Source of the DNA: Branchiostoma floridae
Taxonomy: Eukaryota; Chordata; Leptocardii; Amphioxiformes; Branchiostomatidae
NCBI RefSeq assembly: GCF_000003815.2
Contig: NC_049979.1
Location: 12,190,766 to 12,254,765, forward strand
Length of the DNA: 64,000 bases
Reading direction: 5' to 3'
Shown here: piece by piece, positions 25,201 to 38,700 of the stretch
Layout of the letters: each line of letters opens with the position of its first letter
How positions within the stretch are numbered: the stretch's first letter is position 1
Notes under the pieces: generated by a model
What the model was told of the DNA's origin: nothing
What the model saw: only the letters and a program-made list of their open reading frames with translations
Database searches by the model: none
Made by a program: the position numbers and the translations under genes

Positions 25201-28200
25201 AGGTTTGTTGGCGGGAACGAGCGCCTGCTGGAGCTGAGGACTCAGGTGCTGACAGCCATCCACCAGGGCGAGTACGAGGCGGCCCGGGTCTACACAGGGC
25301 AGCTGCTACACACGCTGCAGGTAAGGTGCAAGCCGGTAGAACGTAGTCGGTAGCCGGTAGGCTTCGCGAATCGCTAGTGGAGTCGGCCCGCCAGAGGAGT
25401 CAGTACGCGACTCACGGACTCCTCTGGCCGACCGACTCCCATAGCAGGTGTTAACCACTGAGACATGATGCTGATCCTTACATCTACCTCGGAATGATTC
25501 TCCCGACCCTGGCTTGCCCCCACTAAGCTCCAAGTAGATGTCAGGCTTGTTATTTTATACGGTGTTTTTCTGTACGTTTTTCTGGACGTCACGACAGGAA
25601 GACAACGGTAGCTATAGAAAGCACGCACCTCAACAAAAACTACAAAACAACTCTAGAAAAACGAACAGAACGCTCAAAACAAACCCGACTACTATATCTG
25701 CTTGGACTTGTTGGAGATCAGTGTTGGAGGCAAGCTAGGGGTCACAGGATGAGTAATATTGAAGCAGATGTAAGGATCCGGTCATTCCCGGTGTTTGGCA
25801 GCGGTATTGTCTTTTTTAGGGGTTCGCTAAAGCTACTAATGAATGTTACAAAAACATGCCTAAAACACCGAGAATGAGTACGTACTCGAGTAGCCTCCTT
25901 AAGCCTACGTCACATTTCCAAACCGGGGCCCGGCCGGGCAGCGTTCAGGAACGAAAAGTATGATATGAAAAAAAAAAAAACCAAAAACACAAGATGTAAG
26001 GAGCATAGTCGTGACTCCTGGGCATCATTTGTGTATATTCTTACTAAGCATTTCTATTTTTCATTTTCACCTACTGTCCGGCCGGGCCCAGTTTGGAAAT
26101 GTGATGGATGCCTTAGCAGGCTAAGGCTTAGGTCACATTTGAAAAAAGGGGCCCGGCCGGGCAGCTTTCGGGAGCGACAAAAATGATATGAAAGACATCA
26201 AAATATACAAAATGTCATGATAAGATGCAAGGGCATAATTTGTGTATTTTTCTAGGTATACATTTTGATTTTTCGTTTCTTAAAACATCCCGGCCGGCCC
26301 CGGCTTGGAAATGTGACCCAGGACTAAAGGACGAGCCGGGCCCTTACGAGTACATCTGTTTTGAGATTAACATAAGCTGGGTGTCGGGATGAAAAATCAT
26401 AATGTTTTCTTACGGCCCTGTTTCTTGAAACCTGTTGATTTTGTAAACACATCGCAGGATTTCTATTCCCACTCGAACTGGGTTGAGATGGGCCACACGG
26501 AGCCGAACGCGGGGCTGGCTGTCCCCGGGGCGGACATCGGAAAGGTCGCCGGCCCTGACACGCCCACCTGCGAGGACTGCAGCAAGACTCTGGGCTTCCT
26601 CTGGTACCGTAGATCTTCTGTTTGTGTACCTCAGAAGAATTAGATTTTACATGCTTATATATCTGATAATTGAGTTAGTTAGTTTCTTTATCGTTGCCTG
26701 CCTCGTCTGTTTAGTGTAATTCTAGGCGAGTTAACATGCTTGTACATCTGGCAATTGAGTGAGTGATACCTGCAGTAGCAAAATTCTTGTACTGTATCTA
26801 AAATCTATTTGTGTTTTTTTTTGTTCACTCACGCGCCCGTGTTTCATTTGTCTTTTTTCACTCACGCGCCCGTATTTCTTTCTTTTTCTTTCACTGTATA
26901 TTTAACTACTTCCTCTTACTATTTCCCTTCCTGTTTTCTTTCCTTACCATTTTAGCTCTTTTGTATAAATGATAAATGAAAGTTACTTGACTTCTGTTCC
27001 CGCGCCTTTTCCATGTATGATAAAGTTATGTTAAACTCGACAAACCGATCAGAAGTGACGGCATACCTGTTGTTGCTCAGGTACAAGTGTGAGGACAACA
27101 TCCGCCCCGATGTGAACCAGCAGGGGTTACTGACCAGCGGCTACTCCAGTAACCAGAGGGACCTGGACGGAAACCCCGTGCCGAAACCTGAAGGAGGTTA
27201 GCACACTTTGTCTTACAAACCTGTCAATCGTTGTCATTACACTGGTAAATCAATTCAGCAGAGGTTTCTTAGTTACACAATCGGCAACTCCTCTGCTACA
27301 TGTACCTTTATCAGGGCAATATGAACATTCTTCCTGTCAAACCTGTACTAGTAACCATCTGTATATATGGATCACCTGGCCATAGTGATCACTCTGATGG
27401 TCACCTACACTTCTTTGAATTTCCAGTTGACTGTCTATAGTGGCCACCTGTCTTGAGTAGTCACATTTGACAGGTTTGACTGTACATAGTGTAATACATG
27501 TATGACGAAGGACTAGTAACGCAGTTTATGACAAATGCATATTGTAAAATCAGCTCTATAAATAATGGGAAATGGGCTAGGCTGTAAAAAGACAGCACGG
27601 AGAAATAAAACCATACCAGTACAACTGCTTGGTAATTAATTTATCAATGAACCCTAGCTATTGACATGGGGTTGCTATTTCTATATCGAAATAAATCTAT
27701 ACTGTTCATTGATCTCCAAGCAGACGTTTGTCCCTCCCAACATTTGCTTGGAGATTTACCTTCACTCCCCTACATTACAGTAGGGAAGTGCAGTCACGGA
27801 GGACACTTTGATGGGTCCAAGGACGTGCCGGCTGTGGGCGGCATCAACAAGGACACGAAATGGTCGCTCTTCTCTCCGCACAGCGACCTTCACAACCAAG
27901 CCGCACAGTTGGCAGTCAAGGTCAGAAAGTCTTACAATATTCTTCACTGGCTAGGCATGATGTTTTTCCATGTAATTTGACTGGTCATTAACCCCAGGAA
28001 AATACAGGTATTGTTTGGGGTCTGTCTGTCTGTATATTTCATGCATAATTTGAGGTCTTGATGGATTGTTGTGATATTTGGTATCTGGGTAGGTTTGGGG
28101 AAGATTAAGGACTCAAGGTCAATTTTGGACCTCCCACAGGCTTTCCTTGCCAGTGCATCAGAAAGTCATGTTTTTGTTTTTGTTTTGTTCTGGTTTAAGG

Positions 28201-31200
28201 GTTTTTCATTTCTAGCAGTTAATCAAGTTGGGTGGCTTTAATCTTGCAACAAACATATTACTAAGTTCAAACAGATAAACTCACAGCAGACAAAGCTATC
28301 TTCATAAGCAACTTATTGATTAATAAACATTTCAACGTAATGTAAGAAAAGAACAAAGCGTGAGGTAAAAAAAATACAAGGTGAGAGTTGTAAACATCAT
28401 CCTATCTCTATCTCTTCCTTTTAACTGACAAACGTAGTCCAGAAGTTGTCTTTCAATACACCTCAATAAAATTCTCAAATAGAGGGTTATTCCTATATAT
28501 TAATATACTAGAAAAACACTTAGTGAGACTAAATACATGCTAGCTAAAAAGGTGCAATTTGTATTAACATTTGAACAAATAAATATAAAACAAGAGCATA
28601 GAAAATGTTATTGGTATAAAGGGGTCAGGGGCTTAAAACTGCTCTTGACTGTACCTCCCACTCTTTTTTATCTGAATAGGAAACTTTCTATAGTGTCACA
28701 GTCTTGACATTAGTCTGTAGAAAGGCAAAGCAAACCAGGTATACACAATGATCATTTACTGGCATCTGCACGGAAGAGTTGCCATGTCTGGCTTCTCTAT
28801 AAATAGAGACATACGGTACCTCAGAATTTTGATAATCAGGTCTCTCACATGTCAAGACATCTGGAGTAATACGTTTCACATCTTGTAAAGAAGATGGTTC
28901 AAACTTCAAAGAAGTACCCTTTAATACCTGAATGGTTATAAAACTTTTAAAAGGAATCACTTTGATACTCAGCTGCTACAATGAATGATGGCTTTTTCCA
29001 ACATACCACTTTCACAAGTTATGATTGTATTGTGTTCAACATTGCTTTTGCACAAGTTTTAAACTAAATTAACATCATCAGATGTCAACAAACTATCATA
29101 TCAATGATACTACTGATTACCAGAGGACTGTAGCCTGACTTGTGGTATTCTAGTGTGTGCTGCCTTCACTATAGTGACACATGCATGGCCATATAGGGCC
29201 TCATGCATTTGTCCCACAGGCTTGAGTGTCATGGCTTCTGGATCATGGCACAAAACCTGGCCATCTGGGGAGCGTCCGAACAGTCCAGAGCCAAGGCCAC
29301 CATAGATGTAAACTTTCCCGTTACTGACAGTCATTCCACATCTGGGTAGAAGATAACCTGTGATGGCTACAACACTCCAGCAACCCCCGTTTTCACCAGG
29401 GCTGTAAGAGAACAACTTGTTGGGTAGCCCAGCCACATAGATGGCCCCATTGAGAACTGCAGTAGTGATGTCAGCAGCTCTTTCAGGCATGTTGCTCTGC
29501 GGTTCCCACTGGATTTTCCAAGGGCTAAGGCGGTACACTGTAGATGTATCTCTGTTCTCAGCATCTCGTCCACCCATCACATATCGCCCATTCCTCGTTA
29601 AAGGGGCAAATTGCTGTCGCACATAAGCAGCGGGCCACAGTTTTCTTTAAAGACACAATGACTACGTATTTTGCCCTTTTCCGTTACAAGTACATGATTG
29701 TAATATGCTAAGCAATGTTTTCCCACCATTGTTAGTTGCCTTTTGGTCGTCCGGGGTAAGGTTTTGCTTAGAAACACGCTAAAAACACGTGTCGGAAATG
29801 CTATAAAGGTGAATATCGTGGCATTCTGATAATGAAAAGACGTTAGTTCTTTAAATTTTCAGTCATAATTTACATCAACCACTTAGGCCGGCTTGTCACG
29901 TGTTGATGAACTTGTCCAGCAGACGACCTTTTTACGTCAGATGCCGTTTTATTCTTGTCGCCAACTTTTGTATAATTTACGTTACCGAACTTCTGTTGGG
30001 TGTAATTCGCTTACGAAAAGACATTTTCCGATAATTTTTTCACTGTTTTATCTGCTAAACAGTGGTGTTGCGTAACAAACAAATGACAGAACACATAAAA
30101 CACGAATGTTGGAAACATGACTATAACCGCCAATCTCAGGCCGTTTGTCACTTTTTTGATATAATTTACGTTACCATAATAAGTCCCTTAGAATTATAGA
30201 AAGATCATTACTTAGGTACTCATAGGAAAGAATGCTCCCAGATAAGTAATTGCCTGCAGAGTTAATCTTTCCAGAGCTGTTTGTTAAAATTTTATTTATC
30301 ATTAAAAGCATAAATATAATTTACGTTACCATATAATTTACGTTACCATTTTTTTTCTTCAACATGTCATCGGATGTTCAGCAAGAGCACATCAACCAAA
30401 GACGTATTATCTGCTGTAATGTTACTGTAGGTGGGCTTGGCTTGCCATAGAGTCACAATGCAGTCTGTTTATATGTTCCTGTTTCAGTGAATTTTACGAT
30501 GCTGGGACTTTTCATTTCTCATAGGAATGTAGAAATACGAGGGGCGAGTAAGAACAGAAAGAAACAACACCCCGACTCCCGGGATTCGAACCCGCGCCGA
30601 ACCCGGGCAGCCGGATCACAAATCGAACGTGCAAACCGTTCGGCCAAAAGGCTTAAGCCATTAGGCGTCTTCGGTTTAGCAGTCCTTGAACACCACTGTT
30701 ACACTACTCCCCCTTTTCTTTTCAAGATTCGTCCTCGAATCTCCGAGATCGACATCCCTGTGTGGCACATACTAGCCTGTTACTCACAGGGCCGGCGTGG
30801 GAACCATTGTAGAAATTCAGAGGGGCGAGTAAGAACAGAAATAAACAACATCCCGACTCGATCCCGGGATTCGAACCCGCGCCGAACTCGGGCAGCCGGA
30901 TCACAAATCCAACGTGCTAACCACAACACCAAAAGCTCAAGAGCTGTTGGCGTGGTCAGTTTGGCAGCGCTAGAACCCCACTACAGGAACGATGTTCAAA
31001 TGATAAACCTGACATGCACCAACTTGGAAAGATGCGGGTGTTTATATTGATATCTGATGCTTCAATAATCAACATTACACGGAATGTATAGTACCAAGTT
31101 GAATAAATGTATATTGGGTTGGACTGAACCAAAATAAACCCCTGTTGTCAAAGTAGACTCGTCATTTTCGCGCGCTTTTTGAAGATCACACGACTGGAAT

Positions 31201-34200
31201 GACAGAAATTCATGCTCAACACTGACTGATGAAGTAAGGTACGTTTCAAGCATGTTTGTCTTAAATAGCAACAGAGATTATGATCAGCTAATTATGAAGG
31301 TCAATGTAGTCAAGATTCGTGTCACAGAAATATTTCTCGTTTTACACAGTGGACCCCTTTATATAAACGTACAGACGGCGGTAAATCAGCGACACTATTT
31401 ACGCTAGCGCCACGTTATCTACATTGAGGACTTGTCATTGAGTTATAAGCTCCATGATCAAAAGCATATGGGCTGCAGAAGTTAATAGCTAACTTAAGTT
31501 AAGACTTCACTATCATTAGATGTTCCGAAGTTTTCACCATTGCTTGTTTAGGTTGGAAATCTTCTTAATTAGAAGCAAACTACTCTTTCAACCAGTCGTG
31601 ACTGCACAGAATTGATGCACAGAATTGTTTTACATGGACAGACACATGGTTCAAGGCAGAAAGCTATTTGTGAAACCAATCCCACTCTATAAAGTCAAGA
31701 TCTATATAACGTCAGGCGTGTCATGTAATCATGTGGCATTAGTATAAAGGGACAGGCTGCCAGGATAACTGTAGAACAGAATGCCTTTACACATGCTCTT
31801 TTACTATTACTCTNNNNNNNNNNNNNNNNNNNNNNNNNNNNNNNNNNNNNNNNNNNNNNNNNNNNNNNNNNNNNNNNNNNNNNNNNNNNNNNNNNNNNNN
31901 NNNNNNNNNNNNNNNNNNNNNNNNNNNNNNNNNNNNNNNNNNNNNNNNNNNNNNNNNNNNCAGGCGTTATGACACCATGTACACCGAGGAACAGGTGGGT
32001 CATTAACGTTATTATCATATAGCCTTCCGAAACTTTCAAACTCCGGTATGACGCATAGATCTCTTGGTACTCTACGTGTGAATTCCTTTATCGAATTTCT
32101 GAAAATTCACATTTGTTCTTTGGTACGTGCATATGTAAGGAGATTACACACTGCATTTTGAAACCAAAAATTTCCACAGAAAATATCCGAAACATTGCGG
32201 GCTTTTTAGAACGAACAAAACTCATTATCAATGTTAGAAGGAGCCATCCCCCTTACAGTCTGTACTTATTCCCTCTGCTCTGGTATTTGTTTCGCTCCTT
32301 TTTATTGGTCAATGCCTGCATATATCTTACTTTCTTGTGTGTATCGCTATTTTTGATTGGTCAAAATGAATCGCACCGGTGTCGATTCATTCTGACCAAT
32401 CAGAGGAGCGAAACCCACCTGCCTGGCCTGGATCTTTGTGTTACGGCGTCATAACCAACGTGGAACGGGGCCTTCTGATTGGTCCGCGGCGCCTGGCTAT
32501 ATGATAATGTTGTTTATAGCCTTGCTCATCACCAAAAGCCTTGTTATACACATATTACACAGTTCTTTCTGCCGGTATTATTAAACCACACGATAGAAGG
32601 TGTATGGATGGACATTTTGTTAGGTAGCACATTCATTCTATATTGATGTGACATTGTGTTTGTTCCACGAACAAAGATTGTCCTGACATTAAAAAATGTT
32701 TTATAAGAAGTGCGATAACTGTTGTTTAGTTTGTTGTCTTTCCAATATCGAAAGCTTGTGCTAGAAAGGCCCAGTCCATCTGGTGCATGTTGCCATCGCA
32801 TCATGTCCTGCTATTCCCAAAGACTTAATCAAAGGACGCGAGGACGAAGCGGTTCTGACCTAGAGCGTGTGATTGCGTGAATCCTTTGTTACGTAGCATG
32901 TATTCAAATAGACCCCGCCAAGATAGAGACCTTGCATATCTTGGGTGTCTTTCCGCAGAGTCCGGGTGGGTACAGGACGAACAAGATTATACGGGTATTC
33001 CGGATAACAAAAATACACTTTTTTGCTACTCTGAGTTAGCAACATGAAGATAAGAGGTCCAGCATTATAGACGAACATGACCTGATCAGTTCAAATAGAG
33101 CCAGTATGTACACTATTCGGCTTTCCTCCAAATGTTAGAGATTCTGTAATTTACGTTACCACAGTTCATTGGCATTTACCTGTAGAATAGATATCGCCTG
33201 CTTCCAACCATTTTCATAAATATATTCTATCGCTCTTTTCCCATCCTACAGGGTGAAAATTAAGGAGTATTAAACGGTTTGTCTTCATATCAGAAAAAAA
33301 TATATCATTTATTTACTTTTATACAAATGTAGCAAACTTAATAGCTAGTAAATTTGATGATTATTCCGAAACAAATGACACGGCGGTTAAATATTTCTCA
33401 TTGGCGTGCAATTTGAAGGTTTTGGGTTGGAAAATTCGCTAATTTGGCTGTTGTTAATCCACTATTACTTGCTGGAACATTTCTCTGTGTAGTAATATGC
33501 TCTTTATTACGAAATTGTTGGAAAGATGACATGGCCTACTAAAAATCAAATATCTCCAAAATTAAGCGTGTTAGCACCAGACAAAAATAGCAAAAGATAG
33601 TCGATATAAGTGGTAACAAGTTCATACCAGCAGGTAAGCGTTTTGGACAACTTTATTTTTTACAATTTTTTACCTCCAATTTTCCCAGTTAATGAGGAAT
33701 GGGCGATATATGCTGCCATTTACCACTGCAACAGCATGCTTGTACCTTGGCTGAGGGAGTGGAACACATTCAGTCCACTTGTTCTGGCAACGGTCATACA
33801 CTTCTACAGCAGCCAAAACAGACTTTAGGCCACTTGCATTCACACGGTCGTCTAGGCCACCAATTGCATACACTTTATCATGTACCACTGCCAGCTTGTG
33901 ATGGTTCCGGGGAACATTCAATGGAGCAAGTTGGGACCAGAGATTGAGTTCCAGCTGGTATAGCCACACTTCCCTGTTGGAACTATCACCAGCACACACA
34001 AAGATGTCATTAGAGCCTAGTACAGCCACAGCAAATCCCCGGTCATAGCTATGCTTCATTTTGGTGATAGGAACCCAACTTGAGCTGCAAGGCATCATAA
34101 GATAGTTTGAGAACTCCACACTGTCTTGCCCCTGCCCTAAGATCCCTCCAACAACAACTACTGCCTCCTTCAGATCACGCGGACGAGTGCGAGGTGACTG

Positions 34201-35671
34201 AACATTCTCTGGGAACAGCTGGTACTTGAGTGTTTCTGCCACGATGTCCGGGCAAGACTTGCGCACAGCCTCATTGCTCTGTACATTGTCCAAGAAGTAC
34301 ATCTTGTCCATGAGGGGGAACCTGACCAGTTCCATCAGCTCTCTCATCTCCTTCTGCCGTTTACTGGTGTTGTGATTGATCCAAGTCATCACAGCCATGT
34401 ACACAGTTTCTTCCTGTGCATTCAGGTCATCTGATGAGATGATTGTGATGAGTTCGTCTTTTGTCAGGTTAAGAAACTCCTGCCTTTTGCTGATTGCCGT
34501 GAACTCTTTCATTACACACGACAAAGCCTTCTCATACAGCTCTGGGGATAGCATACTGCCCATGCACATCATTTCCAAACAGTTTTTGACACTCAAGTGC
34601 TCAGATATGAACTTTGCACATGCATCAAACACGGGGTGGATCTGAAAGAAGTTGGCCGCTTCCAGCAGGTTCACAGCATTGCCTTCTGTGATGGTGACTT
34701 TTGATGTGTACGCATAGTCAACAATAAGCTGCAGTGTATTCGGGCCAACTCCATTGATGTCCACCTTATGTGCCTTGCTTTCACGATGACCATAACAGAA
34801 CATTCCTTGAAAGTATCCACTGCAAGCAGAAAGGACAGGCCTGTGGCAGGGAATCTCTTTTCCAGAAACACACAGCACGACGTCAACCAGTAGACTCTCC
34901 GACCGTAGATCCTGCAGGCCATAGAGGAGGGAGGCTGCGTGTTGATTGTGGCAGAAGTCAAACGATGCTTGTGATGTCTGCCCTGTTGCCATTGTGCCCT
35001 GGATCCTGCAATATCATAAAAATTTCACCAGTGTAAATTCAGGTGACTAGATCATTCACAAGAGCACTTTCTGTATACCTGATATTGTGCAAACTTTAGG
35101 TTCTTTTTCTGTACAGCATCTAACATTGCATTCTACATTCTATGTTATTGCCTGGGTACCATCTGATTACTACTGGAACTCCTTAGACAGAGTAACAATA
35201 ACCAAGGACGTTATTTCATATGCAACAACAAGGTAATTAGGAGCTCAAGACAATCTTGAGAAGGTCTCTAGAACAATGTTCTAAATATGTGGCTATATCA
35301 TGGCACCTGGTATGGTGGAATTTGTATTGTTGATGTTAATGCGGCCGTTACAATTACTTTCTGTGGAAAACAGAATTTTTACATCCTCTTCTGATGTATG
35401 GATGTGCATGTAACGTTATAATAAAAACAAGTGACCGTAGGTAACATAGTCTGTGACGTCGGTTTGGTATTTTGTTGGTTGTTATGTTCTTTTTGCTTGT
35501 TGTTTGCTTATATTCTTGATGTATTTAATCATGGTGTTAAATAGATGGTATATGTAATTTTGCTTGTGATGTCTGTGTATGAAGCAGGTTGACTGAAAGC
35601 TATGTTGTTTGGCGATCCTCTTTACTGAGGTTGACCATGATGCACGTAGCTTTCTTTTGGGGCAGGTGATG

Positions 35672-35709
<38 letters not shown>

Positions 35710-38700
35710 GGTTTACTGATATCCAGTTGTGATTCTTCATTAAACATCCGGTGTCAGGTGCACACAATGAGCAATGCTGACACCACATTTCCTGTCTCCT
35801 CCAATCTCATTGATGAATCTATGAAACCGCACATCCATGTCCCCATTATAACGAAGAGTGCAAACACTACCTATTGAGCAACGCAAATTGTAAGATGTTG
35901 CGGCAACTTTCCAACGACTTTACACGTTCTAACCATAAAGGCATATGACTACCAACCACGCAAATTATTTTTTACTATAATCTGTGATCCCAACCTCAAT
36001 AATAAAGGCACAATGCCGGAGCAAGGGGAAAACAGCATAGTGCAAGAAAAATCAGTTACGTACCATCAACTGCAGTGCCAGGCATAAAGTAATATTGAAC
36101 AACACGCGGAATTCAGCGTCACACAAAAGACCGAAAAGTCAACTCACAGCCACACTGTAAAGGAGATCGGACAAGAGACTGATGTAGAAGTATATATGAA
36201 GACAGCATTATCATAATAAAGGTTCCAACCATGTTAATTTAAAACGTAAATGGCGATTGGCCTCGCAGCTATTTAGAATTACCGTAAATAGGTGATACTG
36301 TCATATTCAAAGTAGATCGATGTTATAATACATACCATGACCAGCTGGTCGCAGCTGTTGACAACAAGAACAGATCGTCACAGCTGGCCACAGCTGGTCA
36401 CAGATGTTGACAAATTTTGAGCAACTTGTATGAATGGTAAAATAAATATCAAACATATTTCGAGAAAGGTGAACAACGGCCCAGAACCGAAACACACCGC
36501 CAAAACAAACCCACGTGCATCATCGACAACCTCAGTGTACATAGCGGACCTGCCAACCCACATACGATTCAGACAGAGAACATACAGATACCAATACGAC
36601 CGCGCGTAAACGTGATAAAACGACGACGGGAATATGATAATACAGATGAAACGCGCGTAAATTGATGTACATATCACGCATTTGCTTGAACAAGCAGACT
36701 TGGACCAATACATCGTGAAACGTACAATTTCAAGGGGTGATATCTGACATTATTACATCCATAATGAAAGCAACTAGCGCGACAAAAAAACACCGTGCGT
36801 CATCGTCTAACACTGTGCAGAGAACCTGCCAAACCACAAACGTATGCGACAACGGAAACTACAGATACAGGTGCGAACGCGCGTTTGACGACAAGAAAAC
36901 ATGACGCATCTGCTTGCAATATTTCATTATGGCAAGGCTCACACAGAGCGGCTCTGGACCAAAACACCACTAGACGAACAAATTGTAGGGGTGATATATT
37001 TTTTTTATACATCCATAATAAAACCAGCAGCCGCGAAAAAAACCGTGCGTCATCGTCAACCTCATTGCAAAGGACTTGCCAAACAACGTACGTATGCGAC
37101 AACGGGAACATGCAGATAAAGATGCAAACGGGAATTACTTTGACGATCCGATAAAACCACGCATCTGCTTGCTATATTTTATATGGCAAGGCTCAAACAA
37201 AGCGGTCCTGGACCAAAACACCACAGGACAAAGAAATTATAGGGGTGATATTTTTATACATCCATAATAAAACCAGCAGCCGCGAAAAAAAACAACGTGC
37301 ATCATCCTCAACCTCAGTGCAGAGGCCCTGCCAAACAACGTAGGTATGGGACAACGGGAACATGCAAATACAGATGCGAACGCGAATAACTTTTACGATC
37401 AGATAAAACCACGCATCTGCTTGACAATATCCGATTACATCATTACCTACATGCAGAAGATCTGGACCAAAACACCGCAAGAAGAACAAATTGTAGGGGT
37501 GCTATTTTTATAACACCCATAATAAAACCACCTGCCGCAAAAAAAAATCACGTGCATCATCGTCAACCTCAGTACAGAGGACCTGCCAAACCACATAGAA
37601 TTCAGACAATGGGAACATATAGATACAGCTGCGAACGCGCGAAAAACCAGACAAAACTAAAAGTCTGTCGACCAGAGCTAATAATTTGGTGATGACAGTT
37701 TCGGATTACTTTTCCCGCGTGCAAGCTTGGGGAAGAGGACTCTACCAACAGGACTCTACCAACAAACACACATAAGTAATCACAAACACATTTTTAATTT
37801 GACTCACTAATATTAGTATCCCCGTACAATCTTCAACCCTGCAGTAAGCCTACTGTATGTTTATCTACTTATCATCGGAGTTGACGTTAGGAGTTCAACT
37901 CCAGACAGTTAAAAAGCTACGACAAAAATATTGAAAGTTTGAAATCATGCCAGTTACCCCGTCACGGGATGGACTACTCCGCGTAGCAAGGCGGGTTTAT
38001 CTCTCCAGATTTACATACTAAACGATAGTCTGATTAGATTTGTCCGATCAGACGGTGGTCCCTCAATTTAGCCTGGTATCCAGCCGTAATATGCTAGTAC
38101 TGTAGCTCCCGAGTCTCTTCTATCCTCGGTAATTGCGAAGAGCAGCGAAGAGACTCGGGAGCTATTAGTATTATTACGGCTGGATACCAGGCTACCCTCA
38201 AGTCCGTGTGGCCCGGGCCGAAACTTGGACGACAGTGTCTCTGAGCAAAGCTTCCCCCAAAACGAATTTTCAAACAATGTGGATAACTCAAATGTAACAG
38301 TATACTGTCCTCTATCAAACAACACGAGAAACGGTACGACAAGGCCTCTACTCGCGTCAAAACGAGAAACAGATGCTTTGAACAGGCCTTTGGAGCAACC
38401 ATCATGCAAAACAAAACAAAATTTCATAAGCCTTTGGAACGCTCGGTTCTTCTTTCTCATTTTTCAGCTCATAGACTCAACAAAACATGTTGAGATGGTA
38501 ACTCTACAAACATTACAGACTGCCGTTATGACAATAGCTTGTTCTTACCTAAATCTACGGCAGCTCTTGCTTTTAATACCGCCAAAAGAATCGGTTGACA
38601 CCCGAGGGCCCTGCCTCCAGCTTTCCGCCTGGTCTGTCGGAATGGTAGCGTCAGGGACACAAAAAGCGCGGGAAACTTTGGAAAGGTCAAAGGTTGTTTA

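Larger units (their letters stand above)
29585..33705. mobile_element. 4.1-kb DNA transposon (non-autonomous) inserted in the kelch gene
   Basis: The termini CGCCCATTCCTCGTTAA (left) and, inverted, CGCCCATTCCTCATTAA (right) match 16 of 17; similarity continues to 29 bp with about four mismatches. ATAT flanks both ends (29581-29584 and 33706-33709), and removing the element plus one ATAT restores the kelch frame exactly (NGSIY-VMGG). The TA-rich flank means the target duplication could be ATAT or TA. No transposase-like ORF is seen, although 147 N are inside. The interior has two tRNA-derived SINEs and five copies of ataatttacgttacc. Confidence 0.85.

Noticed and set aside
30545-30960. Functional tRNA genes
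   Set aside because: A and B boxes are present but acceptor and anticodon stems do not form, and two similar copies carry SINE tails.
30487-31050. 187-aa plus-strand ORF
   Set aside because: It runs through two tRNA-derived SINEs antisense to their promoters. Repetitive, with no domain.
31961-31993. Possible 30-bp exon (RYDTMYTEEQ) next to an N gap
   Set aside because: It looks like an AG...GT exon but lies inside the transposon, and VWA7 exons 5 and 6 already join in phase without it.
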